This document shows, in pieces, positions 8,686 through 16,909 of a DNA stretch of 64,000 nucleotides (its first letter is position 1; every line of letters starts with the position of its first letter). The notes under the pieces were generated by a model that was not told the DNA's origin, made no database searches, and was given only the letters and a program-made list of their open reading frames with translations. The stretch is from Bog-473 sp963787485 (GTDB lineage Bacteria > Actinomycetota > Acidimicrobiia > Acidimicrobiales > RAAP-2): contig CAWBDF010000002.1 of the NCBI GenBank assembly GCA_963787485.1, positions 248,001 through 312,000 on the forward strand, given 5' to 3'. Position numbers and translations under genes: made by a program.

Positions 8686-8762
8686 TCAGGTGTCCGGGCC
8701 GCCGAGCTCACGGCGCAGCCGGGCCACCACCTCGTTCACCACCTCGGATGTCGAGGCCTCCT
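8686..8762 (-). pseudogene. Remnant of an isocitrate/isopropylmalate dehydrogenase C-terminus
   Basis: About 25 codons reading EASTSEVVNEVVARLRRELG and ending in TGA. This matches the end of the intact dehydrogenase at 17873-18952 (EASTSEVVDEVVARVGAILAG) at most positions and also at nucleotide level. No upstream part of such a gene is found; similarity stops at about 8762. It is best read as the tail of a deleted paralogue. Confidence 0.7.
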
Positions 8763-8810
8763 GACAGGTGACATCAGGACCACCCCTCTGACTCGACTGG
8801 AGTCAGGCGA

Positions 8811-10208
8811 TCACCGGACCGCGTCGCCGAGGTCAGTGAGCGACCCGAGCGACTCGAGGTTCCACACCATGTCGGCGATCTGGTTACGCCGCGCTTCGTC
8901 GGCGAGGTCGGACGAGCAGTCGTGGAACTTGTCGGTGATCTCGGCCTTGGTGAGCGGCGACTCGGGCTTTCCGGGGACCGTATCGGCCTTCCCCTCGAGT
9001 CGCTCCCCGTTGCGCAGGTTCACCACGACGTGTCCGATGGCGGGCTTGAGCTGGCCGAACGTCTCGACGACGTTGATCCGCTTCATGAGCGCCTGCGCCT
9101 CGGGTCGCTGCACCATCTCGTCGGTGAACTGGCGCGTCCCGGCCCGACGGTCGATCGCGATCGTGGCGAGCGCGTACTCGACGCTGAACTTCGCCTCCAG
9201 CGCGGTCTGGGGAAGGTGGAAGGGCAGCTCGCTCATGAGGAACTCGTGTATGTACACGTCGATGGACTCGATCTCGTCGATGGCGATCGGCCGCCGGTTC
9301 ATGAGGTTGTGCAGCGCTTGCTGTGACCAGTGGCTGCCGCCGTTGCACGCGTAGATCTTGAGCATGCCGGTCTTGCGTGCCAGGTCCCACGTGCCTAGGC
9401 CGTCGAGGATCGACTCCGGGCCCTGTGTCTCGTGGCTCATGAGGAATGCCGCGCCCCGGAAGCCGTCGAAGATGTCCAGGTTGGCAGTGAAGCCCGCCTG
9501 CACGAGCTCCGCGGCCATGATCCCGTGCATCGGCGGGTTCCCCGCGTGGAACGGCTTCGTGTCGCTGCCACAGTTCTTGTGCATCCCCGACATCGTCGAG
9601 GCTGCGTGCCCCAGTGCCATGCGCGTCTGGTCGACGTCGAGGCCCATCAACTTCGACGCCGCCGCGGCCGCGCCGAAAGCGGGCTGGAAACCCTGGTTGT
9701 GCCAGGCCCGGTCCAGCAGGGTGTGACCCGTCGGAGTGTGGCACGGCATGTTGGTCTGGCAGATCACCTCCCAGCCCACGATGAACGCCAAGACCGCATC
9801 TCGTCCCGACGAATCGAGCTTCTCGCCCACCGCCAGGATCGCCGAGGTCAACGGGTTCGACGGATGGCTGCTGAACGTCGACGAATCGTCGAAGTCCAAC
9901 GCATGACCCGCCGTCGCGTTGGCCAACGCCGCCAACGACGCGCTGGTCTTGAAGCCGCGTCCGACGACGCTGCTCTGCGGCACGCCTCCCTGCGACTGCA
10001 CCCAGTCGGCCATCACCCGCCCCGTCGCGACGGTCATCCCCGCGAACTGGGTCCCGATCGAGTCGAGGAACCGCTCCTTGACCCGGTCGACCCCATCGGC
10101 GGGCACGTCCTCGTACCGGGCCGCCACGATCCACTCCGCCAATTGCTTGGTCACCGTCGGATCGGACACCGGCACGAGTTCATCGAGCTCCTTGAACGTC
10201 TTCTCCAT
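8811..10208 (-). CDS. MmgE/PrpD family protein, copy 1
   Basis: A 465-residue member of the MmgE/PrpD family, which contains 2-methylcitrate dehydratase and cis-aconitate decarboxylase. The N-terminal all-helical domain carries ATAGHALDFDDSS and SHPSNPLTSAILA; the middle has NCGSDTKPFHAGNPPMHG and the C-terminal lid contains VVVNLRNGERLEG. The ATG at 10208 has GGAGG eight bases upstream; a TTG five codons earlier is less likely. It is the downstream member of a tandem pair with 10337-11722, to which it is closely similar throughout. Membership alone does not identify the substrate; a tricarboxylate or methylated dicarboxylate is the reasonable guess. Confidence 0.9.
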   Translation of the reverse strand: MEKTFKELDELVPVSDPTVTKQLAEWIVAARYEDVPADGVDRVKERFLDSIGTQFAGMTVATGRVMADWVQSQGGVPQSSVVGRGFKTSASLAALANATAGHALDFDDSSTFSSHPSNPLTSAILAVGEKLDSSGRDAVLAFIVGWEVICQTNMPCHTPTGHTLLDRAWHNQGFQPAFGAAAAASKLMGLDVDQTRMALGHAASTMSGMHKNCGSDTKPFHAGNPPMHGIMAAELVQAGFTANLDIFDGFRGAAFLMSHETQGPESILDGLGTWDLARKTGMLKIYACNGGSHWSQQALHNLMNRRPIAIDEIESIDVYIHEFLMSELPFHLPQTALEAKFSVEYALATIAIDRRAGTRQFTDEMVQRPEAQALMKRINVVETFGQLKPAIGHVVVNLRNGERLEGKADTVPGKPESPLTKAEITDKFHDCSSDLADEARRNQIADMVWNLESLGSLTDLGDAVR

Positions 10209-10336
10209 CTCGGCGTCCTCCAATCGTCTCGAGCTTGTACGAGCCGGCGCGGGTCGTGGCGAGCCGCACCGACGGACTGAATCTGCTGACGAGTCCGGAC
10301 GCTACCCCACGTGATCGGCCGTGAGAATTCCCACGC

Positions 10337-11722
10337 TCACTCTATCGATCGGACCGCGTCGCCGATCTGACGGAGATTGTCGATCGAGTCGAGGTTCCAA
10401 CACAGCTCCACGATCTTGCTTCGCTGAGCTTCGCCGAAAATCTCCCCGGCGCAGTCGTGGAACTTCTCGGCAATCTCGTCCTGGCTCAGGGGATCCCGCG
10501 GTTGACCCTTCACCGTGTCCGCGAACCCCTCGAGCCTCTCACCGTTCTTGAGGTTGACCACGACCCGCGACGAGTGGTGCCGCGGGAGAAAGTCGCCCGG
10601 TTCCTCGTGCAGGACGATCCGCTTCATCAATTCCTGCGCCTCGGGACGTTGCACCATGGCGTCGGTGTACTGACGCATCCCGGCACGGCCGTCGAGCACG
10701 ATGGCCGCCACGTCGTACTCGGTGCTGAACTTCGCCTCCAGGCCGGTCTGCGGAAGGTGGAACGGCAACTCACTCGTCAAGTAGCTGTGGATGTCCACCT
10801 CGATCGAGTCGATCTCGTCGGCGGTGAGCGGGTGACGATCGAGGATCTTCCGCATCGCGGCCTGGGACCATTGGCCTCCACCGTTGCACGCGTAGATCTT
10901 GATCCACGAGCCGTTCGTCGCCAGGTCCCACGTGCCCAATCCGTCCATGATCTGCTCGGCGTTGCCGAGCTCACGGCTCATCAGCATCGCCGCGCCGCGG
11001 TGCCCGTCGAAGATGTCCTCGTTCGCAGTGAATCCCGCGGCGACCAGCTCGGCCGCCATGATGCCGTGCATCGCAGGATTCCCAGCATGGAACGGCTTCG
11101 TGTCGCTCCCAGCGTTCTTGTGCATCCCGGCCATGGTGGACGCGGCGTTCCCCAGCGCCATCCGGGTCTCGTCGACGGAGAGGCCCATCAACTTGGCGGA
11201 GAGGGCGGCCACACCCAGCGCGGGCTGGAACCCCTGGTTGTGCCACGCGAACGACAACAGGGTGTGGCCCATCGGGTGCTGGCACGGGTTGTTCGTCCGG
11301 CAGATGACCTCCCAGCCGACATTGAAAGCCAGGATCGCGTCCTGACCCGAGCAACCCAGCTTCTCCCCCAGCGCGAGGATCGCCGAGGTCAAGGGGTTCG
11401 ACGGGTGGCTGCTGAACATCGACGAGTCGTCGAAGTCGATCGCGTGTCCCGCTGTCGCGTTCGCGAGTGCTGCGAGCCAAGCAGTCGTCTTGTACCCGCC
11501 GGCCACCACGCTGGCCTCCGGCGTCGAATTCTGTGCCTTGACCCACGCCGACATCACTTGACCGGTGGACAGCGACATTCCCACCGCTTGGACACCCAAC
11601 GTGTCCAGGAATCGCTCCTTGACCCGTTCCACTCCGGCAGCGGGCAAGTCCTCGTACCTCGCGTCGACCACCCACTCCGCGAGGCGCTCCGTCACCGACT
11701 TCATCTCGGTCGCAGCCGTCAT
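10337..11722 (-). CDS. MmgE/PrpD family protein, copy 2
   Basis: A 461-residue paralogue of the preceding protein, with the same landmarks: ATAGHAIDFDDSSMFSSHP, NAGSDTKPFHAGNPAMHG and VVVNLKNGERLEG. The chosen ATG at 11722 follows AAAGG at seven bases. Compared with copy 1 it has a short insertion near HEEPGDFLPRHHSS before the last domain. The two copies are 128 bp apart and probably co-transcribed with the amidohydrolase and LeuCD-like genes upstream. Two adjacent, diverged copies suggest either a heteromer or two related substrates. Confidence 0.9.
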   Translation of the reverse strand: MTAATEMKSVTERLAEWVVDARYEDLPAAGVERVKERFLDTLGVQAVGMSLSTGQVMSAWVKAQNSTPEASVVAGGYKTTAWLAALANATAGHAIDFDDSSMFSSHPSNPLTSAILALGEKLGCSGQDAILAFNVGWEVICRTNNPCQHPMGHTLLSFAWHNQGFQPALGVAALSAKLMGLSVDETRMALGNAASTMAGMHKNAGSDTKPFHAGNPAMHGIMAAELVAAGFTANEDIFDGHRGAAMLMSRELGNAEQIMDGLGTWDLATNGSWIKIYACNGGGQWSQAAMRKILDRHPLTADEIDSIEVDIHSYLTSELPFHLPQTGLEAKFSTEYDVAAIVLDGRAGMRQYTDAMVQRPEAQELMKRIVLHEEPGDFLPRHHSSRVVVNLKNGERLEGFADTVKGQPRDPLSQDEIAEKFHDCAGEIFGEAQRSKIVELCWNLDSIDNLRQIGDAVRSIE

Positions 11723-11831
11723 CTCGAACCCTTTCTTTCGTCGATCAGAGCAACGACTTGCAGCGCGCGGAACGTATCGATGGACCGAGGCCATCGAGCG
11801 CGCACGCGCGAGCGCTGCACGCGCTCGAAGC

Positions 11832-12914
11832 TCAGACGCTGTTCGGGATTGGATAGAACCGGCGCGCCGCCTCGCCGAGGATGTCATCCTTCTGGGCGTC
11901 GGTGAGATCGGGCCGTTCCTGCAGCTCGGCGATCTCCTCCTTACACATCTGCGGGCTGACCTCGTGGGGGAAGTCGGAGGAGAACATGAACGCGCCGCTT
12001 CCCAGGCACTCCACGCCCCGCACCAGGTCAGGCTCGTCGCCCTCGCAGCCGATCATGAGTCGGCCGGCTTCCGCCAGCGCGCTGAGGTATCCGGCGACGT
12101 TCTGGCCCTCGGGGAGATCGAGGAGCTCGCCCCGCGGGTTGAACGGCATGTGGGTGCTGTAAGACCGGTCGAAGCGCTCCCACGCGACCAGGAACCATGC
12201 CGCGCCCCCCTCGAGGAACGCCATGCGCAGCCCCGGGAACCGGTCGAACACGCCATTGAAGACCAGGCTCGTCAACGAGAGGAGGAGCCCGAACGGGTGC
12301 GCCAGTGCATGCGCGCCCGGGCGGATCCCGAGCTGGTCCATGCCGAGGCGTGAACCCGAGCCACCGTGAATCGCGAGCGCGCAACCGAGCCGGTCCGCCT
12401 CGGCGTACACCGGCCAGTACGCCTTGGCCCCGAGCGGGCTCGGCAGCCCGTTGGACGGGAGCATGGCGCCCAACATGCCGAGCTCGGTGACGGCCCGCCG
12501 GAGCTCGTCGACCGCCGCTTGTGGGTCCTGGAGGGGCAGCAGGGCCATCCCATTGAAGGCCGGGTTGATTTTGAGGTACTCGGCGTGAAGCCAGTCGTTG
12601 TAGGCCTGACAGATCGCGAGCGCCCAGTCAGGGTTCGGCATGGTGCCGATCCCCAGACCCGACGTCGGGTACATGACCGTGGCTTCGATGCCGACATCCT
12701 CGAGGAACTCGGACCACTCCGCCGGACCGACCACGCGTTGGTTCCCGGCGTCTTCGATCATCTGCACGGGCTCGTTGTGCAGGTGGTCCATCTCGGGGAA
12801 CACCCCGTACGCCAATGTCTGCGCGTGGCGGTACGGATCGGGGAGGTAGTCGACCATCGTCTTGGCCGTCCCCCGGAGCTCGAACACGTGCCCGTCGCCG
12901 TCGATGATCGCCAC
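11832..12914 (-). CDS. Amidohydrolase_2 family metal-dependent hydrolase
   Basis: A 360-residue TIM-barrel enzyme. Metal-binding residues are seen in IIDGDGHVFE (D7, H9), a barrel histidine in CALAIHGGSGSR, and the catalytic aspartate in MFSSDFPHEVSP. The start is GTG at 12914, preceded by AGGAGG at seven bases. This subtype (with EWSEFLEDVGIEATVMYP) resembles ACMSD-like decarboxylases and hydrolases found in catabolic clusters for aromatic or polyketide compounds. It lies between the LeuD-like gene (74 bp upstream) and the PrpD pair on the same strand. Confidence 0.9.
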   Translation of the reverse strand: MAIIDGDGHVFELRGTAKTMVDYLPDPYRHAQTLAYGVFPEMDHLHNEPVQMIEDAGNQRVVGPAEWSEFLEDVGIEATVMYPTSGLGIGTMPNPDWALAICQAYNDWLHAEYLKINPAFNGMALLPLQDPQAAVDELRRAVTELGMLGAMLPSNGLPSPLGAKAYWPVYAEADRLGCALAIHGGSGSRLGMDQLGIRPGAHALAHPFGLLLSLTSLVFNGVFDRFPGLRMAFLEGGAAWFLVAWERFDRSYSTHMPFNPRGELLDLPEGQNVAGYLSALAEAGRLMIGCEGDEPDLVRGVECLGSGAFMFSSDFPHEVSPQMCKEEIAELQERPDLTDAQKDDILGEAARRFYPIPNSV

Positions 12915-12988
12915 AGAAAATCCTCCTCTTCGAACCCACAGTCTGGCACTGGGGTGAATCCCCTACCAGTGCCGTCCCGCAGCCCTGG

Positions 12989-13492
12989 TCAGGCCTCGAC
13001 GAGGTAGCCCTCCCGCTCGAGCACCGATTCGACGCCCCCGGCGAGGACGATTTCGCGGAGCGGCTCGGGGAGCGGGACCGCGTCGAGGCGAGCGCCCGTG
13101 GTCACGTTGAGCACGCTGCCGTTCACCCAGTCGACCCTGGCGACCTCGCCTTCCTCGAACGCATCGGTCACGCCGGGACACTCGAGCACCGGCATCCCGA
13201 GGTTGACGCAATTGCGCAGCGCGAGACCGTTGAACGAGTCGGCCACGATGACGACGATGCCGAGTTGCGCCAGGATCCTCCCGATGGGTCGACCGGAGCC
13301 CACGCCGAAGTTCCGTCCCACGACGAGGACGTCGCCGGGACGGACCTGCGCCGACCATCCGGGTCGGTTCGCCGAGAAGCAGTGCTGTGGCTGCTCGTCC
13401 TGGGGGAGATGCAGCGCGAAGCCTGGATTCATCAGGTCGGTGTTCATGTCGTCGCCGAACTTCCAAACTCGGCCTTCGAACGTGGTCGACAT
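12989..13492 (-). CDS. LeuD-like small subunit of an aconitase-superfamily hydro-lyase
   Basis: A 167-residue swivel-domain protein. It has the family opening GRVWKFGDDMNTDLMNPG, the substrate-loop region VGRNFGVGSGR (usually GxNFGCGSSR), and SFNGLALRNCVNLGMPVLE. Small subunits of this kind pair with a LeuC-type Fe-S subunit to isomerise 2- and 3-hydroxy acids such as isopropylmalate, homocitrate or 2,3-dimethylmalate. The cysteine normally in the GCGSS loop is replaced by valine here, and the following residue is glycine. It starts 19 bp after the large-subunit gene ends. Its location with catabolic genes rather than leuA/leuB argues against a role in leucine synthesis. Confidence 0.88.
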   Translation of the reverse strand: MSTTFEGRVWKFGDDMNTDLMNPGFALHLPQDEQPQHCFSANRPGWSAQVRPGDVLVVGRNFGVGSGRPIGRILAQLGIVVIVADSFNGLALRNCVNLGMPVLECPGVTDAFEEGEVARVDWVNGSVLNVTTGARLDAVPLPEPLREIVLAGGVESVLEREGYLVEA

Positions 13493-13511
13493 CGCTCGCC
13501 CTTTCCCGGCG

Positions 13512-14771
13512 CTACAACTCGCGCGGATCGGTGATGACACCCCGGATCGCGGACGCGGCCACGGTGGCTGGAGACGCCATGTAGATCTTCGCCGACGGAC
13601 TCCCCATGCGCCCCTGGAAGTTCCGGGTGGACGCGGTGATGCAGATTTCGTCGTCACCGACCACTCCCATGTGGGCGCCGTAACACGCACCGCACGTGGA
13701 GTTCGTGACCACAGCACCCGCCTCGAGGAGCGTCTCCACGTATCCGGCCTTCACCGCCGCTCTCATCACCGACTGGCTTCCCGGCGTGACGATGAACCGC
13801 GTCCCGGCCGCCACACTCTTTCCCTTGACGATCTCCGCCGCAGCCTTGAAGTCGCTCAGTCGACCACTCGCACACGAGCCGATGAACGCCTGATGGACCC
13901 GCTTCCCCGCAACCTCCGGCACCCCGGCGACGTTGCGCGCCACCTTGCCGGGCATCACGACCTGCGGCTCCAAGGACGCCATGTCGATCGTGATGACCTG
14001 CTCGTACACGGCGTCAGCGTCAGGATGCACCGGCTCGTAGGGCCATCGGGCCCGGCTCGACACGTACTCCTCCAGCACCGAGTCGTGCGGGAACAACGAG
14101 AACTCCACCGACGCCTCGGCCGACATGGTGGCCATGGTCAGGCGGCCCTCCATGTCGACGTTGGCGAGACCCTCGCCATGCCACTCGAGATTCCGGCCCG
14201 CGAAGTCGCCGTACTCGCCCGGGAGGTAGTGGATCACGTCCCTCGGATACACGTGCTCGCCGAGCCTCCCGACCAGGTCCACGCGTGTCGTCGGGCCCAC
14301 CTTGAACCAGGTCTTGCCCTTGAAGAGGATGTACAGCATCTCCGAACCGCCCATCCCCCGGGCGAGGCAGTTGAGCGCGCCTGAGGAACAGGCGTGCGAG
14401 TCCATGTTGGCGAGGATCTTCCCCGGCAGGGCGAAACCCTCCTCGGCCATGAGCACGTGCACGATCCCGTGCCGACCGATCGGGAAGTAGTTCTTGAGCC
14501 CCATCTCTTCGGCCGTGTCCTGCATCAGTCGTGCCGCGTTGGCGGCGTAGATGGTCGGCGGAGGGACCTCATGGTCGTGCAGGAGCACGATCTTGTCGGG
14601 ATCGAAGACGCGCGTCAGATCCGGCTTCCTGTTCTTCAGGGTCTGCATGGTGGGAGGGAACCACTCGTGGTAGACGGCGACGTCGACATCGACCACGACG
14701 ACGTCGCCCGGCGTCACCACGCTCTGACCGGAGTGGTTGGCGATGATCTTCTCGACGGATGTCATTCCCAT
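13512..14771 (-). CDS. LeuC-like large subunit (4Fe-4S) of an aconitase-superfamily hydro-lyase
   Basis: A 419-residue protein of the isopropylmalate/homoaconitate dehydratase type. Fe-S ligands are expected in GSCASGR and in NSTCGACYG, and the substrate-binding DSHACSSGALN motif replaces the usual DSHTCTHGA. ATG 14771 is used; a second ATG lies two codons on. The subunit should bind a [4Fe-4S] cluster and act with the LeuD-like gene just downstream. Together with the PrpD pair, the amidohydrolases and the decarboxylating dehydrogenase nearby, it fits a route handling branched hydroxy di- or tricarboxylates; this is inference from neighbours. Confidence 0.88.
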   Translation of the reverse strand: MGMTSVEKIIANHSGQSVVTPGDVVVVDVDVAVYHEWFPPTMQTLKNRKPDLTRVFDPDKIVLLHDHEVPPPTIYAANAARLMQDTAEEMGLKNYFPIGRHGIVHVLMAEEGFALPGKILANMDSHACSSGALNCLARGMGGSEMLYILFKGKTWFKVGPTTRVDLVGRLGEHVYPRDVIHYLPGEYGDFAGRNLEWHGEGLANVDMEGRLTMATMSAEASVEFSLFPHDSVLEEYVSSRARWPYEPVHPDADAVYEQVITIDMASLEPQVVMPGKVARNVAGVPEVAGKRVHQAFIGSCASGRLSDFKAAAEIVKGKSVAAGTRFIVTPGSQSVMRAAVKAGYVETLLEAGAVVTNSTCGACYGAHMGVVGDDEICITASTRNFQGRMGSPSAKIYMASPATVAASAIRGVITDPREL

Positions 14772-14834
14772 GGCAGGGCTGCTCCACTGAGAGTCGGGAC
14801 GCGCTTTCGACGTCAGGCGCCCGGTCCGCACAGC

Positions 14835-15017
14835 TTAAGTGGACCCAGCAGAGGAGGTCAACGCGTCGGGCGGCGGGTCACTGTCGGTCTGGGCGAGGAT
14901 GCTGTCCAAGTCGAACGCCGGATCGAGGTGCATCAGGAGATGCGTGCTCGGCCCGTCGCCCCCGCGAACGGTGGCCCTCCGGCGGGGATTCCTCGCCACC
15001 AGGTGACCGAGGCCCAT
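14835..15017 (-). pseudogene. Remnant of an SDR-cupin gene pair
   Basis: A 60-codon open stretch whose second half (STHLLMHLDPAFDLDSILAQ) matches the end of the intact cupin at 16504-16890 (GTHLLMNLDPDFDLASILAK). Its first codons (MGLGH) and about 20 surrounding bases match the end of the SDR gene that lies directly upstream of that cupin. The stretch therefore looks like a copy of the SDR-cupin junction from which most of the cupin has been deleted. It lacks a full cupin fold. The rest of the 370-bp gap between 14771 and 15144 shows nothing else recognisable. Confidence 0.6.
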
Positions 15018-15143
15018 GCTGGGTCACCGAGGTCTTGACGGGGCGTACGTGGGCGGTCCTATCGTGTATGCAGTATTCGCTTCTATGCAGTGGGGGTCGC
15101 CCGGCAGCTCGTCGCGACGGCAGAAGCAGAGAGTGAGACCGAA

Positions 15144-16466
15144 ATGACGAGTACGTACACGTCTGGCGGCGATCGTTACGTGGTCGTGTCTTCCGACGGT
15201 CACTGTGGCGCGTCGATGCTGACCTACCGCGACTACCTGGAGTCTCGCTTCCACGACGACTTCGACGCGTGGGCCGCGACCTACAGCGACGGTTGGGACG
15301 AACTGGATCGCGAAAACGCGACGAAGGCGTTGCGCAAGGTCCTCGAGAACACCCCCACCAACAACACCCTGGCCGTCGGGGTTGCGTCCGACGTGTTGGA
15401 GTCGAACTGGGACAGCGACCTGCGCCAAGAACGAGTCGAGGGCCAAGGCGTGGCGGGTGAGGTGCTGTTCCCGAACACCGTACCGCCGTTCTATCCCCGG
15501 CTGAGCCTGGGCGCGCCGAATCCGTCCTCCGAGGATTTCGAGCGACGGCTCGCCGGGCTTCGCGCCCACAACCGGTGGCTGGTCGACTTCTGCTCGCTCC
15601 TACCGGGTCGGCGTGCGGGGGTCGCCCAGATCTTGCTCAACGACGTCGACGAGGCCGTCAAGGACGTCCACTGGGTCAAGGAGTCCGGCCTGAGCGGCGG
15701 CGTCCTGATTCCCGGCGTCGCCCCGGGGGACGGCTTGCCGGAACTGTTCGATCCGATCTACGAGCCCATCTGGCAGGCATGTGAGGAGCTCGGGATCATC
15801 GTGAACCGTCATGGCGGCGGGGCAGGGCACCCCCCGTACCAGTCGCAGTCCACCATGGCCCGCGCCATATTCATCGTCGAGACCGGGATGTGGTCCCGTC
15901 GAGCAATCATCCACCTCCTGATCTCCGGAGTCTTCGAACGGCATCCACGCCTGAAGGTGGTCCTCGCCGAACAGGGTTCCGCGTGGGTCCCCGGCGTGCT
16001 CGCGACCTTGGATGCCACGATCGAGCGCATGCGGGTCCCCGGCTCGACCGAAGCGCAGTTCGGCTACGAGTCGGTTGCGAATCTCACCATGCTGCCCAGT
16101 GAGTACTTCGCCCGGAACTGCTGGCTCGGCGCAAGCGGCATGGTTCCCTCGGACGCCGCCGCTCGTTACGAGATCGGGCTCGACAAGATCATGTGGGGCA
16201 GCGACTATCCGCACGCCGAAGGCACGTACCCGTGGACCAAAGAAGCATTCCAGCTGCTCTTCGCGGACGTCCCGACTGACGAGACCCGCAGGATGCTCGG
16301 GACCACGGCAACGGAGCTCTACAACTTCGATCCGGTCGCGCTCGGCGAGGCAGCTGCCCGCATCGGCCCCACGGTGGAGGGGACCAGCCAACCGCTCGAA
16401 CAGATCCCAGACGGCGCGGAAAGGATCGGAGCGTTCCAGCCCCAGCCAAAGGTGATGGCGTTCTAG
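15144..16466 (+). CDS. Amidohydrolase_2 (ACMSD-like) metal-dependent hydrolase or decarboxylase
   Basis: A 440-residue paralogue of the enzyme at 2476-3852. Metal ligands are seen in YVVVSSDGHCG (D18, H20), a barrel histidine in IIVNRHGGGAGH, and the catalytic aspartate in MWGSDYPHAEGTYPW. Both proteins end in a shared GEAAARIGPT or GEIARRIGPT block. The ATG at 15144 is favoured because the family N-terminus begins there; a weak GAGAG lies upstream. It is the only plus-strand gene in this part of the island and is divergent from the LeuCD-like operon, with the SDR-cupin remnant in between. Confidence 0.9.
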   Translation: MTSTYTSGGDRYVVVSSDGHCGASMLTYRDYLESRFHDDFDAWAATYSDGWDELDRENATKALRKVLENTPTNNTLAVGVASDVLESNWDSDLRQERVEGQGVAGEVLFPNTVPPFYPRLSLGAPNPSSEDFERRLAGLRAHNRWLVDFCSLLPGRRAGVAQILLNDVDEAVKDVHWVKESGLSGGVLIPGVAPGDGLPELFDPIYEPIWQACEELGIIVNRHGGGAGHPPYQSQSTMARAIFIVETGMWSRRAIIHLLISGVFERHPRLKVVLAEQGSAWVPGVLATLDATIERMRVPGSTEAQFGYESVANLTMLPSEYFARNCWLGASGMVPSDAAARYEIGLDKIMWGSDYPHAEGTYPWTKEAFQLLFADVPTDETRRMLGTTATELYNFDPVALGEAAARIGPTVEGTSQPLEQIPDGAERIGAFQPQPKVMAF

Positions 16467-16503
16467 CGGACCCGACCAGGGCTTCTGCCCTCCATGGTCT
16501 CCG

Positions 16504-16890
16504 TCAGTCCTCGGTCTTGGCGAGAATGCTCGCCAAGTCGAAGTCCGGATCGAGGTTCATCAAGAGATGCGTCCCGGTCCCTCCGCCCAGTGAACGGTGA
16601 CCCCGGCCTGTCAGGTCGTCAAAGAGCGTGATGTCGCCCGGCTGCGTGTGGCGGCTCGTTCCGTCGCTGCAGAACAGCTGACCGTTGCCGCTCAACTGAA
16701 CGACGAGATGCCGACGAGCGGACGGGCGGAAATCCCGCTTCGGGACACCCGAGACTTCACGCACGTGCACCTCCTGCACGAGCGATTGCAGCTCGATGCC
16801 CATGCCGTATGGCACCGGCACCAGGTTCAACGTGAGATCCCGCATGTGAGATTCGCCGTCTGAACTCGTATAGACGTGGATCGCCGCCAT
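16504..16890 (-). CDS. Small cupin-domain protein
   Basis: A 128-residue single cupin. The barrel is indicated by RRHLVVQLSGNGQLF and the late motif QPGDITLFDDLTGRGH. The histidines of the first metal-binding motif are not obvious, so metal binding is uncertain. ATG 16890 has AAGGAG upstream at a good distance. The gene begins 19 bp after the SDR gene ends and is surely co-transcribed with it. Small cupins near dioxygenases often act as isomerases, dioxygenases or sensors; no specific function can be assigned. Part of its tail is duplicated at 14835-15017. Confidence 0.82.
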   Translation of the reverse strand: MAAIHVYTSSDGESHMRDLTLNLVPVPYGMGIELQSLVQEVHVREVSGVPKRDFRPSARRHLVVQLSGNGQLFCSDGTSRHTQPGDITLFDDLTGRGHRSLGGGTGTHLLMNLDPDFDLASILAKTED

Positions 16891-16909
16891 ACTTCCGACT
16901 TCTCCTTGC

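Noticed and set aside
14835..15017. A genuine small gene
   Set aside because: It aligns with the ends of two adjacent genes rather than with one whole protein, and lacks a ribosome binding site.
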